Shown here piece after piece: positions 43,998-54,928 of a DNA stretch of 64,000 nt. Location of the stretch: contig CP136064.1 in the NCBI GenBank assembly GCA_032622095.1, positions 261,249,863-261,313,862 of the forward strand, read 5' to 3'. The DNA comes from Siphonodentalium dalli. Its lineage: Eukaryota > Mollusca > Scaphopoda > Gadilida > Siphonodentaliidae. The notes under the pieces are model-generated. The model did no database searches. It was not told the DNA's origin and worked only from the letters and a program-made list of their open reading frames with translations. How positions within the stretch are numbered: position 1 is the first letter of the stretch; each line of letters starts with the position of its first letter. A program made the position numbers and the translations under genes.

Positions 43998-44483
43998 GTT
44001 AGTATAGGACACATTTAAAAATAAAAACAAAAATTAAACGAACATGGCTCACTCGCACCTCCAAATTTTGTCTATGCGTAATTTAGAGGGATGGATAGGT
44101 TGCTAAATACACGAAAGATTGATATACCGGCTTCATATGCTCTGAAAAACAATTGCCAGTCACAGCCATTTTCAATTTTCCCCTGTAAAGTCAGACAAAC
44201 GCTCTTTATTTCTACCATATCAGTAATAAATAGACTAACACGGAACGCTCTTTTCTATTTTCCATGTCGTGCAACTGTCTGTTTTTTTTGGTTTGGGACA
44301 CAAACACCGTGTTGATAGTTGTTGGACCACTAAATGTTAGGATATTGAAATATTCAGGTTCAGATCTTAAAATTTCTCACTAGGCCACCCGGTGGATCCT
44401 TTTCCTCCCTGGGCCGATGGCCAGTCAAAGACTATACTGGTCAATTCAGAATGGCCGACCACCCAGGCCTGTGATCACAGTTA

Positions 44484-44622
44484 CTGGACATAAAGTCCCA
44501 AAATAAGGTTTTAATCGAATTTATAAATCGGTATCCTAATACATGTATAATGACTCTTTATATTAGGATACCGATTTATAAATTCGATTAAAACCTTATT
44601 TTTGGGACTTTATGTCCACTAA
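44484..44622. repeat. near-perfect hairpin
   Basis: Arms of about 55 bp (GGACATAAAGTCCCAAAATA through TTATAAATCGGTATCCTAAT and inverse) around ACATGTATAATGACTC. Probably a foldback MITE in intron 1. Confidence 0.85.
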
Positions 44623-44647
44623 CTGTGCTGTGATGTACCAGTAATAA

Positions 44648-47422
44648 TCTATATCTATATTTGCGAATGTCTGTCTGTCTGTCTGTCTGTCTGTGTTCTA
44701 TAGAAATTCACAGGGGACCATCTAGATGATGCCAAAGGGGTCTACTAGGAGTAGCTTTTTACGAGAAAGATAATGGTCGGGGTTAGAATTTTCTAAAGTG
44801 ACGCCGTTGTTGTCAGGGGCAGAAAAAGGGGAGGGGCAGAAAAAAAAATTGTCGCCGATTTCCACCAAACTTATATATAATCATCCCCATAATATGAGGA
44901 ATCTAATGGGGTGGTTTAAGTATGGCAAAAGTCGCGCCGTTCGCGTCAGGGGTGCCCGGAAGGGGGGGGGGGCAGATTTTGTTTTCTGTCGCCGATTGCC
45001 ACGAAACTTACATATAACCATCCCCATTATATGAAGAATCCAACGGTGTGGTTTAAATATGTCAAAAGTGGCGTCGTTTGAGTCAAGGATGAACGGAAGG
45101 GGAGAGGGGCACCAAAATTGATAAAACTAATTTTAGCGCCGATTTCCACCAAATTGATATATATTCTTCTTCGTGATACAAGGAATCTAATTGTGCGATT
45201 TAACAACGCCAAATTGTTGTTTTTGGATGAGAGATTGGGAGAGGTGGGCACTAAATTTGATAATAAGTCGCCGATTGCCACCACACTTATACAAAATCAT
45301 CCCCATGTTATGAGGAGTCTAATGGTGTGGCTTTTATCTGTCAAATATGGCCTCATTCGTGTCAGGGTTGCAGTGAAAGGGACAGGGGCACCAAAATTGA
45401 TGCACAATTTTTTTAGCGCCAATTTCCACCAAATTGATACACGTTCTTATCCATGATACGAGGAATCTAATCGTGATTTAAAGACGCCTTAGTGGTGATG
45501 TTTGGGTGAGAGATGGAGAGGGGAGGGATTGGCACCAAATTTGATAAAAAAATCACCAAACTTATAAAATCATCTCCATGATATCAGGAGTGTAATCGTG
45601 TGGTTTAAGGATGTCACAAGTGTATAGAGATGAGAGGGACACAACAAATTATATCTATATGTTTAGTGCCGATTTCCACCAGATTGATACATATTCTTCT
45701 CCGTGATTTTACGAGGAATCTTATCGTGTGGTTTAGATACACCAAATCGGTGCCCTATGGGTGAGAGATATGGGGACCTTAAATTTGATACGAACTTGTA
45801 TACTCGCCAATTTTCACCAATTTCATATATATGCATCTCTAATCTCTATTGAGTCTTAATGTGTGCAGCTTGAGTCCGAAATAGGGACAGGAGGGTCACC
45901 AAAACTGATACAAAATATTTTAGTACCATCAAATTCAGACACGTTCTTCTCAAATGATACAAGAAATAAAATCGTGCTGTCTGTCTGTCTTTTTGTCTGT
46001 CTGTGTGCGTTCTATATATAACTTCACGCGGTACAATCGAGGTGGCACCAAGGCGTTCTAAGAGGGGTAACTTTTTACAAGGAAGATAATGGTGATGGTT
46101 AAAATTTTCTAAAACGACGCTGTTGTTGGGAGGAGGGGAAATTAAAAATATATGGTGAAATAGTTTTGTCGCTGATTTCCGCCAAACGAATACATAATCA
46201 CCTTCGCAACATGGCGTTGTTCGAGTCAGCGTTGCATCAACAATTGATTTAATAAACCAAATTCCACCAAATTCATACACGTTTTTCTCTAATGATATAC
46301 CATGAATTAAATAACATTTGGTGTCGTTTGCGTCACGGATGGCGAGCGGATATGCACTATCATTGATAAGATTGCTATTCGCCGATATCCACATATAAGT
46401 TATATACAGTCACCAGGCCATCTCCATATCATTTTAAGTAGTTGGGCGTTCACATTTCACAATCCCGACATATGGTGACCCACATAAGTCACTTGAACAA
46501 TTATATCTTCTTAACAGTCATATTTATATGGGAATGGCAATCAAGGCATTCACACAATGAGCTAGCAAAAAGAGATAACTAGAAGAAGCATTAAACGTAT
46601 ATTTATCATTCTATTGAAGAGATACATATATTCGTGCAAACTGAGAGACCTCGAACCGTCAGAGGATTGCATATATATAATAACAAAATTTAGTCTGTTC
46701 CATTCAATACAGTTTCCACAAAAAGTTACAATTTGTCAAGAGATATGGAAGGCCTGTTCAAAAATAGTGGTCACAGTGTGCAGTCAAATATAGTTTCTTC
46801 TGATATACAAGAAAATGCAGTTAGTAGCACAAGACTTTTCAGGATCCTACCAATACTGACATCTGACAAGGGTTTTAGAACAGACTCATCGACTGACACA
46901 TAAACAACTCAAAATATCGCTGTGCCTGGCACATGTAGCTGATATATTTGCGCAGCAACATTTCGTTTAAACTAAGAATATTTAGCAAATATATAGCACC
47001 ATGAACAGAGGAGCACCTGGAAATTTCTTTGAAACATCTGTATCTTCGTGGAGATATGATAGCCAGGTGTCCTCGATATCTTAGTCCAACCCACTAGATT
47101 GATTGATACATCTCAATATGTAAAACCCAATTATCATCTTTTATCGAACTAATGTGTTTATGATGGTCATGTATCATATTATAACGTCTAATGTATACGC
47201 AGTTGTAAACAAATAAGTACTTCATTATTGGTGGAACGGATTAATCGCGATAAACAGAATGACAATTGACAAGCTGAGCCACTACTTATATTCCATGACT
47301 GTAATAATCATGAGTATACAATTTATGAGAAAACGTATAACACTTTAAGCAAGAGCATTCTCTATTCTCAACAAATATCCACAGCATACATTAACCTGGG
47401 CAACGCCGGGTAACCCTGCTAG
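44648..47422 (+). mobile_element. large Helitron-like non-autonomous element in intron 1
   Basis: The start is A|TCTATATCTATATTTGCGAA followed by a (CTGT)n run. The end is hairpin CCTGGGCAACGCCGGG, TAACCCTG-like spacer and CTAG before T. The interior (about 44820-46350) is a series of diverged modules of roughly 110 bp with CCGATTTCCACCAAA and ATGAGGAATCTAATGG. A second (CTGT)n head lies at 45979, so it is likely a composite of two copies. No Rep/helicase frame. Confidence 0.65.
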
Positions 47423-49346
47423 TACATTATATACACTATTACATTATTATTTATATCCGAACATAAAATGCATGGAAACATTGCATAAACAATCAACATT
47501 CAAACTGAGCTAAACGCATGCACCAATTTTCCCGTAATACCGTAGGAAGTAATGTTGATAGGAAACAGACCGTATAAGTGGTGAAAATTATAAAGTTTAG
47601 ATTTCGTGTTTCTAGGGGGTGAGTGTCGAAAATTGTAGGAAAAAACATGCTGAAACGGAAACAAATTAGGGTCGAGGGATCTGCGGGTCTAAAAAATGGT
47701 CAAAGGTAAAAGATCATCATACATGTCTTAAATGTTTTCCGACACCCCTGTATTATTATTACGCCCTCTATATATAGGGTGTATTTTTGGCCTGATGATG
47801 TAGACTTGACGCTTTTTCCCTGTGCCTTCACCGCGATAACGCGTAACGTTCTCAGCGCGTCGGGAGAGTTCCGCCACGGAGTAGTGAGCGGAGTAGACTG
47901 TGCCAGTGACCAGACTACTGACAATGGAGCTGTGGGGGAAATATGATTGAATACGTACTCGCTATATTGCGTATCGGTTAGACCTTTTGCAGGATGTATG
48001 TATTCGCGGATGTATCTTCGCGAATGTCTCATTGATGCAGTATGTAACTTTTATTACCGCATTAATTGCTTTCGATATTTAGGTGTATATACTGCATGCG
48101 AGACCGATCTGGTGGTGCCATAGGAGATATGGGTGAAATATGATTAGATATTTAGTCGCTATATGCGTGCCGGTTAGATATTTAGTCGCTATATGCGTGC
48201 CGGTTAGAATTTTGCAGCATGTGTGTATTCGCGGATCATGTACCTTCGCGGATGACTCAGTGATGCAGTATGTAACTTTTATGACCGCGTTGCTTTCGAT
48301 TAGGTGTGAATAATGGCCGGGCCACTCTTGAAGATTTTATTGCGGGAATACAATGCATAATATAACAAATAACATTGCTGAATTATGTCTCAGTTGGAAT
48401 GTAGTCTAAAGGTCGTATTGGTCGTATCGGGGTGTATTTAATCAGATTTATAGTATCTTTTGGCCCGCATTTAGAGGCCTTTCTGGTGTGGTGAATGAGG
48501 AACCTTCAAAGTTGTTGTAATAATTTGAAGGATTATAGTTGTTTTAACGGAATTCTGAGGTGGTGCATTCATGAAACCTTGAAGGAATTATGAATAATTA
48601 GTCTCCAGTAATCGAAAGCCATTCATTCTCTCAACCATTTATTTGTTTTATTAATAGGTGGTGAATGAAACCGTGTCGGAAATTATTGATAACGAGTCTC
48701 GAGATTGTTTGTAAACCATTCAATTTTCAGTCGCCGTAGATTGTTTGTAAACCATTCAGTGTTCAGCCGACCGTAGATTGTTTGTAAACCATTCAATTTT
48801 CAGTCGCCGTAGATTGGCTTCTGTCAGTAAATTAGTTTTTTTTTATAATATGTTCACCGGGAACCAGTATTGTTTTGTTTTGCGTACTTGAATGGACTAA
48901 ATGTGACCAGAGACGTACTCGGTATTTGCGTACCTGAACCATGTAACGAATATTGACAATTTTGGCCTGACTATTATTCTGCATGCTATTTCGTGCACTA
49001 TTCAAACCTCTGTTTCAACAGAAAAGGAAACAAAAAGAAGAAGAAAAGATACATGCCAGTCGAAAACAATTAAAATGTCGTATAAGAGAACCGAGAAACT
49101 AACAGTTTAGTGTTTTTGCCGCGAGATGGCAGCGCGTCAACATAATAACGTGTCAATCGTCAAGGCATTCGTCACTTTTTCGGCAAATGGGTGTGTTGTT
49201 ATTGGTGTATCAACTGCATAGCCGTGACCTATATACACATTTTTCACAATCACAACATTAAAGCTCCAACATATTTTATATATAAATAATAATATGATCT
49301 TGAGGGCGTTACTATTTCTGATTACCGTTTTCTTGTTATTTTATAG
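47423..49346. repeat. intron 1 sequence with local tandem duplications
   Basis: Two diverged segments of about 170 bp (47940-48075 and 48115-48300), each with TATTCGCGGAT and GATGCAGTATGTAACTTTTA, follow each other. A 34-bp direct repeat lies at 48140-48205 (TTAGTCGCTATATGCGTGCC). Three units of about 36 bp (TTGTAAACCATTCAATTTTC) lie at 48708-48815. No exon seen before 49347. Confidence 0.6.
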
Positions 49347-49512
49347 TTATCCTGTCAATATGAAAATCACAATGGACCGAGAGGAGCAATTCTTCCCAGT
49401 AGTTCATTTCTGCAACTTGAATCCATTACAATACGACCTGGTTAAGAACCAATCATATCTCTACAATCTGATTAAGGATGAAGCACGCAAGCTTGGAATG
49501 GACTTGGATAAT
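49347..49512 (+). CDS. DEG/ENaC sodium channel, coding exon 2 (post-TM1 extracellular start)
   Basis: The acceptor TTGTTATTTTATAG and the donor AAT|GTAAGT. The first base completes a Ser codon with exon 1; the exon ends in phase 0. It carries the region after TM1, including EEQFFPVVHFCNLNPL, the family's F-P-x-V-x-x-C-N-x-N signature that starts the extracellular domain, then a helical stretch (NQSYLYNLIKDEARKLGMDL). NQS is a possible N-glycosylation site. About 5.3 kb of intron separates it from exon 1. An ATG upstream at 49294 in the same frame is intronic. Confidence 0.9.
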
Positions 49513-49834
49513 GTAAGTTTTCAAACTTATTATAGTATACAATGGGGAGGTTTAGATTGAACACCACCTATAACTTACACGTCAAGCATATTTAACAGAA
49601 TATGAATCTATATGCCCCTGAATAGCCGCATACAGATGTCTGCCCCGTGAATTGTGCCGTCTACACTTGTAAGACAATATTTTGAAATTGCGAAGATAAC
49701 ATTTCTTCTATTTCAAATATTTTACATTTATATTATAGCCTTATCAGGTTGGAATATGCATGCTTATATGCTGACCGACTTTCGCTCTTTCAGGATCCGC
49801 TTTGGAGTTGAAAATGGTCAAGTGTATGGGGCGC

Positions 49835-49925
49835 CGTTCTTCTATATTTATTACCTATTTTGTGATATCAATAACTCATTTTGTGATATCACAAAGTGAA
49901 TATATGATATCACAAAATCGAATAT
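49835..49925. repeat. small TGATATCA-rich block
   Basis: GGCGCCGTTCTTCTATATTT then several TTGTGATATCA units. It is the left-end sequence of the element at 51358-52132. Confidence 0.7.
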
Positions 49926-50180
49926 ATCTATATATATTAATAAAACTGCATTTTGTTGTTTGTTCGTTTATTTGTCCGACTGTAGGCGACCAAACGTCTG
50001 GACGATCGGAGCTGAAAATTTGCATATAGGGGTAATTGGACCCGGGGTGCGTTATTATAGGTCCCGTTCACTAATAATTATTATATATATTTTGGCTCGA
50101 GGCGAACAAACGGTTGGATAATCGGAGCTGAACATTTGCACGTATGGGTATTTTGACCATGTGAATCTTATTAGATAGGT
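49926..50180. mobile_element. Helitron-like 5' fragments, two
   Basis: TATATATTAATAAAACTGC...GTTTGTTCGTTTATTTGTCC, GGCGACCAAACGTCTGG and GATCGGAGCTGAAAATTTGC, then a second diverged head (GAGGCGAACAAACGGTTGG, AATCGGAGCTGAACATTTGC). The style matches the heads at 29843 and 44648. No CTAG end found. Confidence 0.5.
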
Positions 50181-50539
50181 CCCGTTGACCTTTTAAAAGT
50201 GCACTACTAATTAATTTAAATAAATTATACTATATACTTTACAGTGCTTACTCAGAGCGAAAAATAGTAAGACTCCTGAGTTTATACCAAACAGGGAAAC
50301 CCAGAGGGTTATGAGTTGCATACATTATACGGAAGGTTGGACTCAGTCTGTATCATAAGTTAATTGCCATACATGCTGTATTCAACATTTCAGCAATTGT
50401 GTGTTATCTGTGTCCACTGTCAGAATGTACACAGTGTACCACATGAAACAATTGTAATAACTTTCTGATATGTTGTTTGTATCTGTGCACACTCCACAGT
50501 ACTACAGTGTGAGACTATGAGTATCCAATAGTCTTCCAT

Positions 50540-50735
50540 ATGGATATTTTAGTAAAAGTAATCAAAAAGTAATCAAAATGTAATCATGATTACAGGTACA
50601 TTTGAAAGTAATCGATTACGATTACGATTACTTGTAATCAAAAAATGTCATGATTACTGATTACAGATGATTACTCCAAATTTTGTAATCGATTACTTTG
50701 ATTACAATTACTGATTACGATTACCCCAACCCTGG
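50540..50735. repeat. TAATC/GATTA-rich simple repeat block
   Basis: Dense AGTAATC and GATTAC motifs in both orientations, forming many small hairpins, ending CGATTACCCCAACCCTGG. Confidence 0.8.
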
Positions 50736-51357
50736 GACTGAATAGACAATTATATTTACATGCGGGCATAAGAAACCACGCCTCCATATCCACATCACTC
50801 GAGTGACACCGCGTGGTCATACAACCCGAGTTATGTAAATACATGTTTGTCAATCCAACTATTTGAAATACACGCAGCTAAATTATGATTTTCTCAAAGT
50901 CAACCACAAAATGTTAATGCAGTTACAATAAACTCGATGTCAATGTTTAGTCATGCTTGGTCTTTAATATAGATATGTACCTTCAGGAACCATTAAGAAC
51001 TGAAACTGACACCAGACACAAGTCTTTGACGAAAATATGTTTGTATTTTTTTAATTCGCGCAGAACGGTTCGCAACTTCAAAGTGCGCGAATTCAAAACA
51101 GAGCGAAAAATAGTACTGCGCGAACTTAGATACGAGTAAGGTACCCAAAATGGTTGCAATCTGGTCGGTGAAAATTGAAACACGGGGATAAATTGACACG
51201 TATAGTGTCATGAGATAGATGCCGTTGCCTTAAAGGGAAACTATGAGCAATAAAGAGCGGTTCTTATCATCTTAGAATATATGTAGGAACATTTGTACAG
51301 ATGGGTAACATAGGGGATTATCATTGGATAGGCGCATTTGACCTCAGATGGCACAAA

Positions 51358-52132
51358 ACGGTCGCCGTTCTTCTATTTATTACATGTTTATTGATATCAA
51401 TAATTAACTTTATGATATCACTACATGAGTAAATGATATAACAAAATCGAACATATGATAAATTAAATATTTTATGATATCACAAATTGATTTTAAGATA
51501 TCACTAATTCCAATTTTGATATCATAAATTCATTTTTGGATGTCACAAAATCGAATTATTGATATATCAAAATAGTAAGATATTTTGTTATATCATAAAA
51601 TGTTGGGGAATTAGTGAGTTCACAAAATGCTTTTAAGATATCAGAAAATGGAATTAGTGATATCATAAATTCATCTTGTGATATCCACAATCGAATATAT
51701 AACATCACAAAATAACTAAGCATTTAGTGAATATCAGTAATTCGATTTTATGATATCATAAAATGGTTTACTGATATCACAAAATGTTGAAGGAACAGTA
51801 GTCCAGCTATGGCATTTTCTATTTATTGATATCACAAAATGAATTAGTGATATCACAAATTCAATTTTTTATGATATCACAAAATGAATTTATGATATCA
51901 CAAAGTCGAATTAGTGATATAACTAAATGCTAACTATTTTGTGATATCAATAATTCGATTTTGTGATATTAAAAAATGAACATATGATATCACAAATTGG
52001 AATTAGTGGTAACTTAAAATCATTTTATGATATCACACAATATTTAATGATATCATATATTCATTTTGTGATGTCACAAAATGAATTATTGATATCCCAA
52101 AATAAGTAATACATAAACGAACGGCGCACCAT
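51358..52132. mobile_element. AT-rich element built from TGATATCA palindromes, with TIRs
   Basis: The left end (GGTCGCCGTTCTTCTATTTA) and right end (inverse, ATAAACGAACGGCGCACC) enclose about 730 bp in which TGATATCA-type palindromes recur every 20-30 bp, separated by variants of CAAAATGAATTAG. A truncated relative lies at 49835. Non-coding, in intron 2. Confidence 0.72.
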
Positions 52133-52517
52133 AAATTGTAAAAAATGGTTAAAATCTGGAGTTTTGTGTATGTATACCAAGGGAATAACTAATAACTAAC
52201 CAAAGTACATACATTGTTTCATACGTCCATTCTGTGTATAATACACGATGGATCATTGTGCATATGTCAAGGATAATGGATCAGCATAAATTTGAAGCAC
52301 AGTTCCCACTCCCAAGATGCCCAACAATTGCTGGAAATTATCTACTGCTACCTAAGCGAAAAAAGTTGTAAATTGTTTATTTTTAGATTTCCTTGCCATA
52401 TAAAAATGTGACACATGTGTGCGAAAATTATCACTTTAACTTGTATCTCTAACTCGCGTACTATATAATATTCACATTATATGTTTATATTGATATTTGT
52501 CAACTTTCATTTCAAAG

Positions 52518-52551
52518 ATGGACATTTCTGATCCAACTAAAGGAATGAAAG
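52518..52551 (+). CDS. DEG/ENaC sodium channel, small coding exon 3
   Basis: The acceptor TTTCATTTCAAAG and the donor G|GTGAGT bound 34 nt: MDISDPTKGMK plus one base. The incoming phase 0 fits exon 2, and the outgoing single base G joins AT of exon 4 to give Asp. Small exons in the finger region of these channels are common. The size lowers the certainty, but the exact phase fit on both sides supports it. Confidence 0.68.
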
Positions 52552-52849
52552 GTGAGTATTATCTAAACTAGAGTAGAAAATCGCATTTATTAGAACGGAT
52601 GACCATATAAGCCATACTGTATAACATGGGGTACATGTATAGGTTGGTGGTAATAACGCGTACACTTGTATATATTTCAATAAATAATATGTTTAAGCCC
52701 AGAAAGCACGACAGCTAAAGACAAAAAGAAAGATAAACGTTTTGGAAAACATTCTCGAAATTGAGAACTGAAGACGCGACAAAAAGATGGGACCAAAATG
52801 AAAATTAAGTGATGTCTGTACTAACTCTACTAATGACTTATTTGCATAA

Positions 52850-53292
52850 TTAATGATACATTCATTATCCGAATTGAAACTCCCAAATTATTATTTCTTT
52901 GGCTTCGGGGGTAAAAAAATACTTGATTCGAGTCGAGGAACCCACCCATCTCAGCTCAGAGTGATCAGAAATCGATTTTTGAAGTTTGTTATTTCTCGAG
53001 ATGTGCAATTATCTGTGGCCAAAAAAAAAAAACGTCAAAGTGACGGTCTCGCAGAAAATTGCGGATGAAGATGGAGAACTCTAAAATCGAGTGGTAATTC
53101 GGCCAAATTTCGTTGAATATATTTTTGATAAATAACACGTTTTGGGAAATTTGATACCATAGTTGACAGCGGTTAGCATTATTTTGTTATAATTAATCGA
53201 CTCTGATAACTAAAGCGTATTTTGAAGAAATGTTGTTGTTGTATCTTGATGATATGGGTACCATCTGGTCGGATTGAGTAGGCTACCTTTAA
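52850..53292. mobile_element. TTAA palindromic element, degenerate
   Basis: TTAA start, ATCCGAATTGAAACTCCC, TTTCTTTGGCTTCGGGGG and CTCTAAAATCGAGTGG modules, and right end GATTGAGTAGGCTACC-TTTAA. Same family as 317-790. Confidence 0.72.
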
Positions 53293-53484
53293 ATAGACGG
53301 TTGGCACTTAATAGTACATAGCACAGGGTGTTGCGTTACGCTACACACATATGGTTGCCTTCTTTCCATTCTTCGGACCTCTAATTAAACTTAGAATTGC
53401 ACACCATTGCTATGTTCTATATATTCACAAGGGCCAAACATACATTGGAATATTACATGATATACTTATTATGATATATATAGA

Positions 53485-54120
53485 ATATGTAGCTAGTGTC
53501 GTCGCTTAAATTGTTTATGTCCGTGGGGGGGATTTGAGCATCTATTGGGCGAGGCTCTGCCGAGTCCAATAGATGCCAAATCACCCGAGCGACATAAACA
53601 GTTTAAGCGAGACATTAGCTACATATTTTATTTATCCATCGCACAAAACTTGCCTTTTGTGAGGTAAATCTGTCATTTTCCTCAGTTTAACATTCGTTAC
53701 TTCGATGACGCCATTACAATTATTAGGTCAAGCAAACCAATTAGCATTCGTGACGTGGAAAAACTGGAGTGCAGCTTAGAGCGAAATAGTTCGTTGGCAT
53801 TTTTACATATATTATAAGCAGACCTTGTTCTGAGGATTTATAGATGTTTTAGAGCTAAAACATAGATCATTTTACGAATTATTTTAGTGAATTATGCACG
53901 ATAAAAACGTTCTGAAATCACAATGACGTCATTAAGGCCCGTTGACGTCCCTAGTTACCTGCGCAATTTGCATATCAAATTACGTCATAAAAGTAGTACT
54001 AACCTAATAAAGCGATTAGCGAAGCTGTTTCTTATAAAGCTACATTGGCATAATAAACGCAACGTTTATTAGGCAGGCTTTATGTAGTCAATAGACGTAG
54101 CGAGCGGTGGATAAATAGAG
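53485..54120. repeat. palindrome cluster, probable non-autonomous element
   Basis: An inverted repeat ATATGTAGCTAGTG..CGCTTAAATTGTTTATGTC pairs with GACATAAACAGTTTAAGCG..TAGCTACATAT (53485-53630), around GGGCGAGGCTCTGCCG. TTTATTTATCCATCGCAC at 53628 and GCGAGCGGTGGATAAATAGA at 54102 form an outer inverted pair of about 490 bp. No TSD settled. Confidence 0.6.
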
Positions 54121-54275
54121 GATCTCACATGAGTTTCTAGTTTATACGGAATTTATCAACCGAGTTCATTAAATTCGATTTGAGCCGAGGTTTACCGAGG
54201 CTCAAATATAATTTAGAGGACGAGGTTGATAAATTACGTATGAAATAGGACGAGTGTGAGATACCTTTTATCACA
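54100..54275. repeat. imperfect palindrome
   Basis: GAGGATCTCACATGAG..TTTATACGGAATTTATCAAC pairs with GTTGATAAATTACGTATGAA..GAGTGTGAGATACC, around GCCGAGGTTTACCGAGGC. Confidence 0.7.
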
Positions 54276-54518
54276 TGATCAAATAAACCCGAAGCAACGC
54301 GCAATATTCATCGAAAACAACAATCATAAACTACAGCGATCGCAAGTTATTTGAAGAACGCCGTGACGTCATCGCCCGCGCTGATATTAAACGTGTCTGT
54401 TACCGATAATTATGAAACTGCTTTTATGGCCAAATTATGTGATAAATACATTTAAATATATTGTCATTATGTTGTTGATGCAGGTGTCCTGGAAGAGACT
54501 TTTTCAAGAGACCACATT

Positions 54519-54839
54519 TTAACCCTTTATATACTAAATGGATTCTCCCACTCAGTTATAAAAGTTTACAATGGAATGATTTATTATTCATTTGGAGTGG
54601 TAATAAAAGATAATAAAAACAGACGACAGACACAAACCAGATAACACAAGAGCAGAATGAATCATTTTCATTGGTGGGAAATGTTCAAATAATAAGTTCA
54701 ATCGAATTAATTATCTGAACATTTCACACCAATGTATATGATTCATTCTGCTGTTGTATTATCTGTTTTGTTTTTGTGTCTGTCGCCTGCCAAGGAACTA
54801 CTCATCAATAAAATGAGGATTTAGTATAGAAAGGGTTAA
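54519..54839. mobile_element. TTAA MITE (CCCTTTATATACTAAAT family), complete
   Basis: TTAA-CCCTTTATATACTAAAT to ATTTAGTATAGAAAGGG-TTAA, 321 bp. Arms pair through ATAACACAAGAGCAGAATGA and AAATGTTCAAATAATAAG. This is the best reference copy of the family that seeded the 67-bp array at 8297. Confidence 0.87.
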
Positions 54840-54928
54840 AGAATAATTGCAGTATGTTAATGTGAATAATGTGAATTTAGCTTGTCATAATCCACCATTG
54901 AACTATTGAGCGTCAATGATCTTATTTC

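Noticed and set aside
45846-46394. 182-codon minus-strand frame
   Set aside because: Lies inside degenerate repeat modules of the Helitron-like element and crosses a (CTGT)n run. No homology recognised and no splice context.
49294-49346. start codon at 49294 as the N-terminus of the channel exon
   Set aside because: The residues before 49347 are the pyrimidine-rich intron end. Splicing at TTTATAG fits exon 1 in phase, and exon 1 supplies the HG motif and TM1.
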